Source: Streptomyces liangshanensis (GTDB lineage: Bacteria > Actinomycetota > Actinomycetes > Streptomycetales > Streptomycetaceae). From it: 64,000 nt of DNA. The notes under the pieces are model-generated. The model saw only the letters and a program-made list of their open reading frames with translations, was not told the DNA's origin and did no database searches. Shown here one piece after another: positions 24,151 to 33,130 of the stretch. Position numbers and translations under genes: made by a program. The DNA lies in NCBI RefSeq assembly GCF_011694815.1, contig NZ_CP050177.1, forward strand, positions 7,137,501 to 7,201,500, read 5' to 3'. Position 1 is the first letter of the stretch. Each line of letters opens with the position of its first letter.

Positions 24151-26003
24151 CGCCGGAGCCCGCGACGGAGCGGGGAGCCTTCGAAGCACACCCTCCCTTC
24201 GACGCGGCCACCCCGATCCGCTACGACACCTTCATCTCCTACTCGTGGACCGACGCCGCGGCCCACGCCGGCGCGCTCGACGACGCGCTGCGCAACCTCG
24301 CCCGGCCCGTGGACGGAATCCGCGCGCTGGAGACGTTCCTCGACAGGTCGGGGATGCGTGTCACCGAGGCCCTCTGGCTCGAAATGGCCGGCCACCTGGA
24401 CGCCTCGCGGCACCTCACCCTCGTGGCCTCGCCCGCCGCGGTCCGCGACCCCGACTCCTACCTGTCCCGCGAGGTCGAGCGCAGGCGGGGTACCAGGGGC
24501 GCCGACGAGCTGACGATCGTCCTGGTCAAGGGAAGGGCGGTCTGGGACGACAGCCTCGGTGACTTCGACTACGACGCCAAGGACAACGCCGTACCACCGG
24601 GCCTGCGCGGCGCGTTCACCGCCCGTCCGCACCTGATCGACCTGACGTCATTGGACGCGCGCACGGAGCTGAACCTCTCCCACGCCCCGTTTCGCGACGC
24701 CTGCCTGGAACTGGCCGCACGCCTCCACGGGGAGGACCCGCGGACGCTGCGGGCCCGCGATCAGAGCGAGCGGACCCGAGAACGCCGCCGGCGGCGGCGG
24801 ATGCGCTCCGCGTCGAGCCTCACCGTCACCGCGCTGGTGACCGCGGTCCTCGTCCTGGCGGGCACCGCCGTCTACTCGAAGGTCCAGCGCGAACGGACGC
24901 AGGACGCCCACCGGAAGGCCACCCAGCGCGCGACGCAGGCCCGGGCCGACCGGCTGGCGGCGCGGGCGGGCAGCACCGCCGCGCCCGATCTCCGCCTCCT
25001 GCTCGCCGCCCAGGCCGTCACCACGGCCGCCACCGAAGAGGCACTGCCCGTCCTGCGCGCGGCCGTCTCCGACGACGTGCAGACCCTCCTCCATCCCGGT
25101 GCCGGTCCCGTCCGCGACGTGGAGCTGTCCGCGAACGGCGCGCACGTGGCCGTGATCGACGGCGAGGGCGGCGTCAGCGCCTGGGACACCACCACCCGGC
25201 GGCGGCTGTTCGGCCCGGCGCACCTGGGCGCGTATGCCGTCCGGTGGTCCGACGACGGCGCCCTGCTGATGACGGCCGGCCGGGACGGGACCGTCCGCTT
25301 CCTGCGCGCGTCAGGGCAGAGCGAGGGCGAACCCCGGCGCCGCGACGGGGCCCGCGAGGGCGGAGCCGTCGCCCTGTCCGGCGACGCGGCCCGCTTCGCC
25401 CTCGCCCCGCCGGGCGGACCCGTCACCGTCGAGGACCGGGCCGAACCGGCTCACGTCACCGTCCTGCGCCGCACGACGGGGCCGGTACGCCTGTCCTTCG
25501 CCACGCCGGACTCGCTCGTCGTCGGCACCGACCTCGTCACCCTGCCCGGCGGCGGCACCCGTGCCCTGCCGCCCACCACGGGACCGGTCTGCTCGCAGCT
25601 CGTCCAGGACGTCTACGGTCCGGTCGCCTACGACGCCGGACACGGGAGCTTCGTCTTCGCGGAGGACCACGACCTGTTCCTCCAGGCCCACCTGAGCGCG
25701 TACGGAGGGAGCCGGACGGCCCCGGAATTCCGGTGCGCGTCCGGCGAGAAGAAGCTGAATCTCTCCCTCTCCGGAAGCGCCACCACCGTGGACATCGCCT
25801 CGACCGGCCTTGTCGCGGCGGGAACGGGCGAAGGACTCGTCGTCCTGGCCCGCCTCGACCGCCCGCCGCCGTCACCGAAGGCGGGCGTCGCGGACCTGAT
25901 CGCCGCGGCCTGCGCCAAGGCGGGACGGACCCTGACCCCGCAGGAGTGGCGGAACCTGATGCCCGGTCTCGCCTACGCTCCGGCCTGCCGTTCCGCCCCC
26001 TGA
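24147..26003 (+). CDS. TIR domain - TM - beta-propeller protein
   Basis: 618 aa. TIR domain about 25-160: YDTFISYSWTDAAAHAGALD, ALETFLDRSGMRV, ALWLEMAGHLDASRHLTLVA, SYLSREVERRR. By eye, the place of the catalytic Glu of NAD-cleaving TIRs is occupied by Trp, with a Glu two residues later, so NADase activity is uncertain. A TM (LTVTALVTAVLVLAGTAVY, about 225) and a helical LRLLLAAQAVTTA segment follow, then a degenerate WD40 propeller and the C-terminal ACAKAGRTLTPQEWRNLMPG motif common to WD40-STAND-type proteins. Overlaps the previous gene by ATGA. Confidence 0.8.
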   Translation: MTPEPATERGAFEAHPPFDAATPIRYDTFISYSWTDAAAHAGALDDALRNLARPVDGIRALETFLDRSGMRVTEALWLEMAGHLDASRHLTLVASPAAVRDPDSYLSREVERRRGTRGADELTIVLVKGRAVWDDSLGDFDYDAKDNAVPPGLRGAFTARPHLIDLTSLDARTELNLSHAPFRDACLELAARLHGEDPRTLRARDQSERTRERRRRRRMRSASSLTVTALVTAVLVLAGTAVYSKVQRERTQDAHRKATQRATQARADRLAARAGSTAAPDLRLLLAAQAVTTAATEEALPVLRAAVSDDVQTLLHPGAGPVRDVELSANGAHVAVIDGEGGVSAWDTTTRRRLFGPAHLGAYAVRWSDDGALLMTAGRDGTVRFLRASGQSEGEPRRRDGAREGGAVALSGDAARFALAPPGGPVTVEDRAEPAHVTVLRRTTGPVRLSFATPDSLVVGTDLVTLPGGGTRALPPTTGPVCSQLVQDVYGPVAYDAGHGSFVFAEDHDLFLQAHLSAYGGSRTAPEFRCASGEKKLNLSLSGSATTVDIASTGLVAAGTGEGLVVLARLDRPPPSPKAGVADLIAAACAKAGRTLTPQEWRNLMPGLAYAPACRSAP

Positions 26004-26139
26004 ACCACGCGGCCGCCGCCCCCGGTTCACCCCCGGGCCCACGGTCGCCGACCCCCGCGAACCCGGCCCCGTGGCCGTACCGGGGAACGCCCGCTCCCAG
26101 GGCCCCGCTTCCCGTCACCGCACCCTCAAGGAGGCAGCC

Positions 26140-28146
26140 GTGCCCGGCCTGCCGCAGACCCCGCGTCCCTATCCGGTCGTCGTCCTCGTCCACGCCTCCG
26201 ACCAGCGCCCTATGGCACAGGCGCTGGCCAAGGCGCTGCGGCGCATCGGCGGGACGAGGAAGCGCCGTATCACCGCCGCCCCGTTCGGCGACGCCACACC
26301 CGAGCTGATCGCGCGGGCCGACCACCTGCTGATCCTGCTGAGCCCCGGACTGAGCGGCGACCCCGGCGTCAGGTCGGCGCTCGCCGACTGGCGGGCGACG
26401 GCCCCCGACACCCCCGTACTGCTGGCCCTGCTGTCCGGAACCCTCGGCTGGGACAGAGAACACGGCCGTTTCAGCCCCGACGCCCCGGTGCCTGAGGAAC
26501 TGAGAGACGTGTACGCCGCCGAACCGGGCTACGCCGACTTCTCCCGCCTGTCCGGCCCCCGCGCCGCCACCCTGCGCGACGACGACTTCAGGCGAGGCGT
26601 GGGCCAGATCGCCTCCACGCTGTACGGGTTGCCCGCCCGCGACCAGCTGGACGGCGACGACATCCGTGACCACCAGAAACGCCGCCGGCTGCGCGTCGCC
26701 TTCCTCACGATCGTCCCCGTACTCGTCATCGTCGCCGCCCTGACCGTCCCCCAGGTGGTCCACGACAGCCGGGAAGCGGCCCGCGACCGGCAGGCCACCC
26801 GCGCGGCGGAGCAGGCGGCCGAGGCGAACCGCCGGTCGGCGGCGGCCCGGCGGCTGGTCAACCGGGCCCGGAAGGAGGACAGCGACAGCCCCGAACTGCG
26901 CCTGCTCTTCGCCGCACAGGCATTCGTCCTCGGCGACACGCAGGCCGGCAGCGTGCTGCACTCCCTCCTGCGCGCCTACGGAGAGGAGAAGGCACCCCTG
27001 GGCCTGCTCCAAGGCCGGACCGACGAAGACGGCGTCCCCGTGGCCCTCGGTCCGGACGGCGGTGTCCTGACCGGCCTGGGAACCTACTACGCTCCCGCCG
27101 CGTGGCAGCCGCGCAGGACCGCCCTGCCCGATTCGCCGCGCGTCCTCGCACTCTCGCCGGGCGGGCGCCACGCGGCGGTGCACGGCACCCGCGAGATCGG
27201 CGACACGGTCCGCGTCGCGGGGGTGGAACACCGGTGCGCGGGACAGGGCGGCGCGGGCGGCTGTACGAGCGCGGAACTCGTCGACCTGACGACCGGCGGC
27301 TCCCGGCCCCTTCCGACCGAGGTGTCCGCCCTGCGCTCCGGGCTCTCCGACGAGGCCGGGACGACCCAAGGGCAGCCCACGGGCGCCGACTTCCAGCCCG
27401 ACGTCTTCTCCCAGGACGGTAAGTACCTCCTGAGCGTGGGCACGCTCACGGACTCGGTCTACGCCGTCCCCGTACAGGATCCGCGACGGGCCGTCACCGT
27501 CCGGCTTCCCGGCCGGCCGATCGCCGTACAGCCCCTGCGGGACGGCACGGTGTCGGTGCTCACCGAGTCGACGCTGCTCGCCTTCCGGCCCCAGGACGGG
27601 CGCGTGGTACGGCGCGTGGCGCTGGACGCCAAGGGGGTACAGGCCGCGGTGGTACGGCCACGGGCCGGGGAGGTGGTCCTCGCCAGGGCGGGACGGCTCA
27701 CGTTCGTCGCGATCGGCACGGGCGAGGAGCGGGGCTCCGTGGACACCGGCCTCGCCCTCGTCCAGCAACTGGCGGTCGACCCGGGCGAAGGGACGCTGGC
27801 CGCCACCGGCGGGGGAGGCGGAGCCCTGGTCGACGTCAAGGGGCTCGATGTCATCGCCCGGGGCCCCTGGGGAGTCCTGGGAACCTCCGCCCGGTTCGCG
27901 GGGGAGGCCAACGGCGCCGGCACCGAGGTGGCCTTCACCGCGGACGGCTCCCGGGTGGTGATGCGGCCGTTGATCGGTGAGAGCGGCTGGGGGAGCCCGG
28001 TGTACCTGTGGAGCACCGACCCGCGCAGCTGGTACCGCGCCTCCTGCGCCCTGGCGGCGCGCACCCTGAGCGACGAGGAGTGGAAGGAGTACGTCCGGCT
28101 GGACGACGACGCTCCGCACGCCTGCGCCCCGGACGCGTCCGGATGA
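26140..28146 (+). CDS. TIR-like domain - TM - propeller protein
   Basis: 668 aa. The N-terminal domain (VVVLVHASDQRPMAQALAKA, ITAAPFGDATPELIARADH, LLILLSPGLSGDPGVRSAL) has TIR-like strand/helix order but no obvious catalytic Glu. A TM (VAFLTIVPVLVIVAALTV, about 195), a helical coiled-coil-like QATRAAEQAAEANRRSAAA, and LRLLFAAQAFVLGDTQAGSV precede a divergent propeller; the end SCALAARTLSDEEWKEYV matches the C-terminal motif of the preceding gene. GTG 26140 has AAGGAGG 5 nt upstream; starts further up lack one. Architecture is parallel to the TIR gene before it, so the two are probably distant paralogues. Confidence 0.7.
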   Translation: MPGLPQTPRPYPVVVLVHASDQRPMAQALAKALRRIGGTRKRRITAAPFGDATPELIARADHLLILLSPGLSGDPGVRSALADWRATAPDTPVLLALLSGTLGWDREHGRFSPDAPVPEELRDVYAAEPGYADFSRLSGPRAATLRDDDFRRGVGQIASTLYGLPARDQLDGDDIRDHQKRRRLRVAFLTIVPVLVIVAALTVPQVVHDSREAARDRQATRAAEQAAEANRRSAAARRLVNRARKEDSDSPELRLLFAAQAFVLGDTQAGSVLHSLLRAYGEEKAPLGLLQGRTDEDGVPVALGPDGGVLTGLGTYYAPAAWQPRRTALPDSPRVLALSPGGRHAAVHGTREIGDTVRVAGVEHRCAGQGGAGGCTSAELVDLTTGGSRPLPTEVSALRSGLSDEAGTTQGQPTGADFQPDVFSQDGKYLLSVGTLTDSVYAVPVQDPRRAVTVRLPGRPIAVQPLRDGTVSVLTESTLLAFRPQDGRVVRRVALDAKGVQAAVVRPRAGEVVLARAGRLTFVAIGTGEERGSVDTGLALVQQLAVDPGEGTLAATGGGGGALVDVKGLDVIARGPWGVLGTSARFAGEANGAGTEVAFTADGSRVVMRPLIGESGWGSPVYLWSTDPRSWYRASCALAARTLSDEEWKEYVRLDDDAPHACAPDASG

Positions 28147-28221
28147 AGGCGGCCCGCAGCACCTCCCGCGCGGCGCACCGCTCGGCGCCGGGGCGACGCG
28201 GTACGGCGGGGACCCCCTGAC

Positions 28222-29244
28222 GTGAGTACGGAACGCCCCGCCTTCCGCGGCGATACGGGAACGAGAGCCGTGACCCTGCGGTTGTGGCGCAACGTCGGCT
28301 GTTTCGGTCTCCTCAACGTCGCGCTCCTGCTGTTCATCGTTCTGCTGGTCGCCACCGGCGGCCCGGTGCTCCTCGGGTCGTGCGTCTTCGCGCTCTTCGC
28401 GGTCGGCGTGTTCCGAATGGCCCGGCTTCTCCGCTTCACCCTCCGTATCCGCGTCAAGGACGCCGCCGACGTCGTGCCGGACCTGGTCACCTCCGGCGAG
28501 CGGTACTGCCTGATCCTGCGCCCGTTCGGATCGGCCGGGCACATCATCGTGCCCAGCGGCCGAGGGCGGCGGACACTGACCCTCTCCGGGATGACGGTCA
28601 CCTCCACCATGGAGCAGGTGGTCTCCAGGTCCTGGTCCGACGTGTACGCGGCACAGGCGTACGCGGTCGTCGACCCGGGTCTCGCCCTGGCGCCCGGCAG
28701 CGTCGTCTACATGCGCGCCGAGCACACCGCCTGGAAGGAACCCGTCGAGCGACTCATCGCCACGGCGCACTCGATCGTCCTGATCCTGCCGCCGCACCAG
28801 CGGATCCGTACGTCCACGTGGTGGGAGGTGCGCAAGATCCTGGAGCTCGAACGTCTTGAGCGTCTCACCGTGGTCCTGCCTCCGTACGACGTCGAAGGAA
28901 GCGGGCACGCGCAGGCGAAGGACGAGCTGTGCAAGCTCCTTGCCGTGATCGAGGATCCGTTGTGCCTCGTCCATCTGCCCGACGGCGCGGATCCCGTGAT
29001 CAGCGCCGAGCGGGTCGACCACTACGCCAACGACATACTGCCGCCCACCACACTGGGCGTGCACTTCTTCAGAAACGAGAGCACCGTTTTTGAGCCACGT
29101 GACGACGGACCCGTCGTGTTCCAGTACGGCGCCGGAATCGCCCGCAGATCGCGGATCCTGCGCAGAAAGAGCAAAGTCAGCGAGTACACCTACCGCCGCC
29201 TCCTCCTGGAGGCCTACCGCTCCGACGCGCAAGAACGATCCTGA
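28222..29244 (+). CDS. Membrane protein with LRPF-type domain
   Basis: 340 aa. Two TM helices near the N-terminus (CFGLLNVALLLFIVLLVAT; VLLGSCVFALFAVGVFRM), then a soluble domain opening CLILRPFGSAGH (about 98) with EHTAWKEPVERLIATAHSIVLILPP and STWWEVRKILELERLERLTVVLPP. This matches the shape of the LRSFxDD domain in the 15050 and 20552 genes. About 75 bp after the previous gene in the same orientation, so probably the last gene of the operon; its 3' end overlaps the convergent gene by 31 bp. GTG 28222 start. Function unknown. Confidence 0.65.
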   Translation: MSTERPAFRGDTGTRAVTLRLWRNVGCFGLLNVALLLFIVLLVATGGPVLLGSCVFALFAVGVFRMARLLRFTLRIRVKDAADVVPDLVTSGERYCLILRPFGSAGHIIVPSGRGRRTLTLSGMTVTSTMEQVVSRSWSDVYAAQAYAVVDPGLALAPGSVVYMRAEHTAWKEPVERLIATAHSIVLILPPHQRIRTSTWWEVRKILELERLERLTVVLPPYDVEGSGHAQAKDELCKLLAVIEDPLCLVHLPDGADPVISAERVDHYANDILPPTTLGVHFFRNESTVFEPRDDGPVVFQYGAGIARRSRILRRKSKVSEYTYRRLLLEAYRSDAQERS

Positions 29245-31146
29245 GCCGCCACGCCGGGGCCCGGCCCGGGATCGACCGGAACCGGAGGCACCGTCGTTCC
29301 GGGCGGGAGCGCCGCGTCCAACCGCGACCGCAGGCGCCGCAGTTGAGTCTTCCGGGGGATTTCGGCGAAGGCGGCGGACAACGGCTCGAAGCGCAGGACC
29401 GAGGCGCTCCAGTCGGCGGTGAAGTGGATGACGCCGTACAGGGCGGGTGTCCGGTCGGCCACCGGGGTCACCGGGGGTGGCAGTTCCAGGGGGAGAGCCG
29501 GCGGGCGGTACGCCGCGCGCTCACTCTCGGACAGCGAGGCGGCACGCGCCGCGAACGCCCGCGTGGCCGCGCGGCGGAAGCGCTCGTAGCCGTCCTCGTC
29601 GCGCGTGGGCAGGACGAGGAGAAGGCGGGACGGCGGCAACAGGCGCACCGCCTCGGCCAGTTGCCACAGGGTCTCCGCAGTCGTGCCGGAAGCGGGGATG
29701 ACGACGAGGCGGGACAGCGGGAGGGCCGTGGTGAGTACGTCCTGCCAGCCCTGCGCGGGAAGCCGGAGGCGGGCCCGGCCGGTGGGAGGGGGTCGTCCGG
29801 GTGCGGACGCAGGTACAGCACACAGGGTTCCCGGGCGAGGTCCTCCGGAACGCGGGGGCGCAACCACAGCCGGCTCACCATAGCCAGGTCCTCGCGGTGC
29901 AGGTACCAGGACCTGCCCGCCACCAGCAGACCGATCGCTGCCGCGCCGGCCGTCAGGGGCACGGCGTGCGTGTGGAAGAAGGTGATCACGGCACTGATCG
30001 CGGTACCGATCACCGCCCCGAGGCTCCAGACGAAGCGCTGCACCGCCCTCAAGGCGAAATGGCGGCTCGTCAGGGCGGCGTCCCGCTCCACCGTTTTCAG
30101 GACGCGCCCTCGCACGACGAGTCCGACCGGCAGGCGATCGCAGGTGGTGAAGGCAGTCAGGGGCTTCCTTGTGATCCGGCGGTGGAGCGGCCCGGACGGC
30201 GCCGGTGCCGGCTGCCCCTCCTTGTCCCGGTGGTACCGCATGGTGCTCAGGCCGATGCCACAGGGGACCGGCCAGCGAAGTACGTACTCCGTCACCCGGA
30301 GCCCGATGCCGGTGGTGTCCGCGGGCTCGGGCTTTGTCCGGTCGTCTCCGGAGGGCGGATGACGGACCGCCGTCTTCGGGCGGCTGGTCGCGCGCACGGT
30401 GGCGGAGATCTTGCCCAGCATGGCCAGCGTGTAGCACGCGGGCACGAGCACCCCGTACTGACTCCACGGGGGCAGCCCGTCCCACCGGCGCACGACGATG
30501 TAGCCGAGCGAGGCCAAGAGCCCGGCGCAGAGCGTGACGATCTGCCAGTGGAGGCGGGAACAGACCTCGCGAACGGCCTGACCGGGCAGCGCGCTCTCGC
30601 ATTCGGCCACCCAGGGGGTGACTTGTCGGCGCTCGGTCTTTCGCCATCGGGCGTACGGCGTCGGGCCGCGCTCCGCGGTGGTGTCGAAGGGGACGGTTTC
30701 GGCCGTCCAGTCGGCTGTGAAGCGGATGACTCCGCGCAGCGGGAAGCCGGTCGTTGTCCTGGCCGGGCGGCTCGGCTCCGGCCAGTCGGGGAGCACGGGG
30801 AGCGGAGACGGCGTCTGTCCGGCTTTGCGCAGCCCTGCCGCTCGCTCGACGGCGTACGACTCGGCTGCCGCGCGGAAGCGTTCGTAATCCTCGCGTTCGC
30901 CGCACAGGGCCAGCACGACGCGCGACGGCGGCAGTTGCCGCAGTGCCTCGATGTACTCCCACAGGGTCCCCTCGGCGCGGCCGGAGCGGCTGCCGACGGC
31001 TGCGACGACGACCACCAGCCGGGCCCGGCGGATGGCCTCGCTGACGTGCTGACGCCACTCGTCGCCGCCCGGGGGGAGGTAGAAGGACTTGGGCCCTGGC
31101 AGGGGGCGTGGTTCGCCGGGCCGGCCGGCCGACACGACGGGGCCCA
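29214..31146 (-). pseudogene. LRSF-type membrane protein, frameshifted and truncated by the IS end
   Basis: The reading frame from 31146 inward starts mid-domain (GPKSFYLPPGGDEWRQHV, RRARLVVVVAAVGS, TLWEYIEALRQLPPSRVVLAL), the N-terminal part of an LRSF-type domain being replaced by IS sequence. It continues through TM helices (VPLTAGAAAIGLLVAG) to a second domain opening CVLYLRPHPDDP. At a G5 tract (29788-29792) the frame changes; the rest (RARLRLPAQGWQDVLTTAL, LWQLAEAVRLLPPSRLLLVLP) reads in another frame to 29214. Two copies of the same domain are therefore present. Both lesions suggest a decayed gene, though the frameshift could be a sequencing error. Confidence 0.7.
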
Positions 31147-31261
31147 ATCACCGGAAGTCGTGCCTGCCTCCGCGTGAGCCCCCGGCGACCACCCCGCGGT
31201 CCTACCCCAGCTCCTGAAGCCCCCATCAACCCGGGCAAACCGCCTGAACAACGCCGCCCTG
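31147..31261 (-). mobile_element. Inverted 115-bp remnant of the ISAs1 left end
   Basis: 110 of 115 bases match 11615-11729 in inverted orientation. The outer tip at 31261 reads inward CAGGGCGGCGTTGTTCAGGC. Similarity stops abruptly at 31147, where the truncated cargo gene begins. No transposase coding remains. Confidence 0.85.
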
Positions 31262-31271
31262 GCCGTGTCTC
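31262..31271 (+). repeat. Right target-site duplication
   Basis: GCCGTGTCTC, identical in sequence and orientation to 11605-11614, directly abutting the outer tip of the inverted IS end. Confidence 0.8.
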
Positions 31272-31416
31272 CTGCGGCCCGCCGAACGGAGAGGGTGTCG
31301 GCCTCGAATGCGTTGACTTCGCCGCCGAAGCACACGGAAACTCCGGTCCGACTTGGGTGATCCGGGGAGGCAATACCGTCGACCGGCCAACTTGGGCACT
31401 GCACGCCTCCGCCTAG
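31272..31416 (+). pseudogene. 3' half of the gene split by the composite transposon
   Basis: Reads CGPPNGEGVGLECVDFAAEA through GGNTVDRPTWALHASA to TAG 31414-31416, in frame with the 5' half at 11328-11614 once one repeat copy is removed. No start codon of its own is usable. The product is not recognised. Confidence 0.7.
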
Positions 31417-31516
31417 ACCCCCGCGCCGCATTCCCGTCTCCACCGGGCAGAAGGCTCAGGTGGCGCAACCGTCCCCTGTCCCGCCTCCATCCCTTCCCTT
31501 TCCTCGACGAGGCACC

Positions 31517-33130
31517 CTAGGCGTCCCCCTCCGGCTCCCCCCGGGACCGCAGCCCGCCCGCCGTCGCCTGTCCTTCCGCGATCCGCAGGTCCAGCCGGGT
31601 GTCCTCGCTGTCCAGCGTCTCCTGCACCCGGCGCAGCACGGCGTCGTCGATGCGCCCGGCGTCCCGCAGGGCCACCAGCCGGGTGCGCTTCACCCGGATC
31701 AGCTCCTGACGCAGGCGCAGTTCGGTGTGGTGGGCCGGTGGTTCGACCGTGCGCAGGCTCTCCGCGTACGAGCCCAGCTCCGCCGCGAGGCGCCGCTCCA
31801 CCTCGGGCGTCGCACCGCACCACGCCGCCCGCTCCCGCAGCGCCTCCAGCGCGCCCGCGGTCATCTCCTGGCGCGCCAGCAGCTCCTCGCCGGCCTCGGT
31901 GGGGTCCGGGGGCAGCCGCGACCACCGGATCACGGCGGGCAGGGTCTGCCCCTGGAGCAGCAGCGTCGCCACGATGACCACGGCGGTCACGAAGACGATC
32001 ACGTCCCGGTCCGCCAGCCGCGTACCGTCCGACGCCAGGATCGGTACGGCGAGCGCGGCCGCCAGGGACACCCCGCCCCGTACCCCGCCCCAGGCGACCG
32101 GCATGCGCTGCCGGGCGCCGATCCGCCGGGCCCGCTGCTGCGGGCGCCGGTCCACGGCCCGGATCAGGTACGGCGTGGTGTACAGGTACGCCAGCCGGGT
32201 GACGATCACCGCTCCCGTGACGGCCGCCGCGAGCGCGACGGTGTCACCGTGGCCGAGCGTCGGCAGCGACCCGATCACGTCGGGCAGTTGCAGGCCGACC
32301 AGCACGAACAGCGACCCGTTGAGGAGGAAGGTGGTGACCTGCCAGAACGCCATGCTCTGGATCCGGCTGCTCGCGGGCATCAGCAGCGGGCTCTGCCTGC
32401 TGAGGATCAGCCCGCACACCACCACCGCCAGGACGCCCGACACGTCGGCCAGTTCCGCGGGGACGTACACGGCGAACGGTGTGAGGACACTGAGCCCGCT
32501 CTCGATCGCGGTGTCGTGGACCCTGCGCCGTACGCCGATCACGAGCAGCGCGACCGCCGCGCCGATCGCCGCCCCGCCCACGTACGACAGGACGAACCGC
32601 AGGATCGCCCCGCCCCACTGGAAGGAGTGCTCACCGGTCGCGATCTCCACGGCCACCGCGAAGACCGCCAGCGCCGTACCGTCGTTGACCAGGCTCTCGG
32701 CCCGCATGGTGGTGAGCGTCCTGCGGGGCATGCCGCGTGCCACGCTCGCCACCGCCGTCGCGTCGGTGGGGGCCAGCACGGCGCCGAGGACGAACGCCAG
32801 CGGCCACGCCATGCCGAAGCCGTGCGCCGTCGCCGCCACGGTGAACGCCGTGAGCAGCACCAGGCCCACTGAGAGCAGCACGATGACCCGGAGGTTGGCC
32901 AGGATCTGGTGGAGCGAGATCTTCAAGGACTCCGCGTACAGCAGCGGCGGCAGGAAGATCAGCAGGATGAGGTCGGACGACAGGTGCACGGAGCGGAACT
33001 CCGGGACGAGCCCGATCAGCACGCCGCCGACGAGCAGGGCCACCGGCTCGCTGACCCGCAGGCGGTTGGCCACCCAGGTCAGCAGAAGAACGGCCGTCAC
33101 CAGGACGACGGCGATCTCCAGTCCCTCCAT
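31517..33130 (-). CDS. Na+/H+ antiporter, CPA1 family
   Basis: 537 aa, about 12 TM helices. Family signatures: LILLIFLPPLLYAESLKI (TM3), GAVLAPTDATAVASV (TM5 with the PTD motif and the ion-binding Asp), ESLVNDGTALAVF (the NDG/Asp of TM6), and AWGGVRGGVSLAAALAVP (TM10). A cytoplasmic C-terminal helix-rich tail of about 130 residues (ETLDSEDTRLDLRIAEG) follows. Exchanges cytoplasmic H+ for Na+ for pH and salt homeostasis. ATG 33130 is followed directly by a TM segment, as in homologues. Single gene. Confidence 0.92.
   Translation of the reverse strand: MEGLEIAVVLVTAVLLLTWVANRLRVSEPVALLVGGVLIGLVPEFRSVHLSSDLILLIFLPPLLYAESLKISLHQILANLRVIVLLSVGLVLLTAFTVAATAHGFGMAWPLAFVLGAVLAPTDATAVASVARGMPRRTLTTMRAESLVNDGTALAVFAVAVEIATGEHSFQWGGAILRFVLSYVGGAAIGAAVALLVIGVRRRVHDTAIESGLSVLTPFAVYVPAELADVSGVLAVVVCGLILSRQSPLLMPASSRIQSMAFWQVTTFLLNGSLFVLVGLQLPDVIGSLPTLGHGDTVALAAAVTGAVIVTRLAYLYTTPYLIRAVDRRPQQRARRIGARQRMPVAWGGVRGGVSLAAALAVPILASDGTRLADRDVIVFVTAVVIVATLLLQGQTLPAVIRWSRLPPDPTEAGEELLARQEMTAGALEALRERAAWCGATPEVERRLAAELGSYAESLRTVEPPAHHTELRLRQELIRVKRTRLVALRDAGRIDDAVLRRVQETLDSEDTRLDLRIAEGQATAGGLRSRGEPEGDA

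Larger units (their letters stand above)
11615..31261. mobile_element. Predicted 19.6-kb composite transposon carrying a conflict-gene island
   Basis: Boundaries are a complete ISAs1-like element at the left (11615-13008) and a 115-bp inverted copy of its left end at the right (31147-31261; 110 of 115 bases identical). Both outer tips are flanked by the same 10-bp direct repeat, and excision in silico restores an open reading frame across the site. The cargo (13009-31146) contains caspase, RyR, TIR, WD40 and multi-TM genes. Only one IS copy can encode transposase, and the right copy is truncated where it meets a cargo gene. Confidence 0.8.

Noticed and set aside
25537..29232. 1231-aa minus-strand ORF opposite the TIR/propeller operon
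   Set aside because: Low-complexity shadow; the plus-strand genes have domains, ribosome sites and overlaps.
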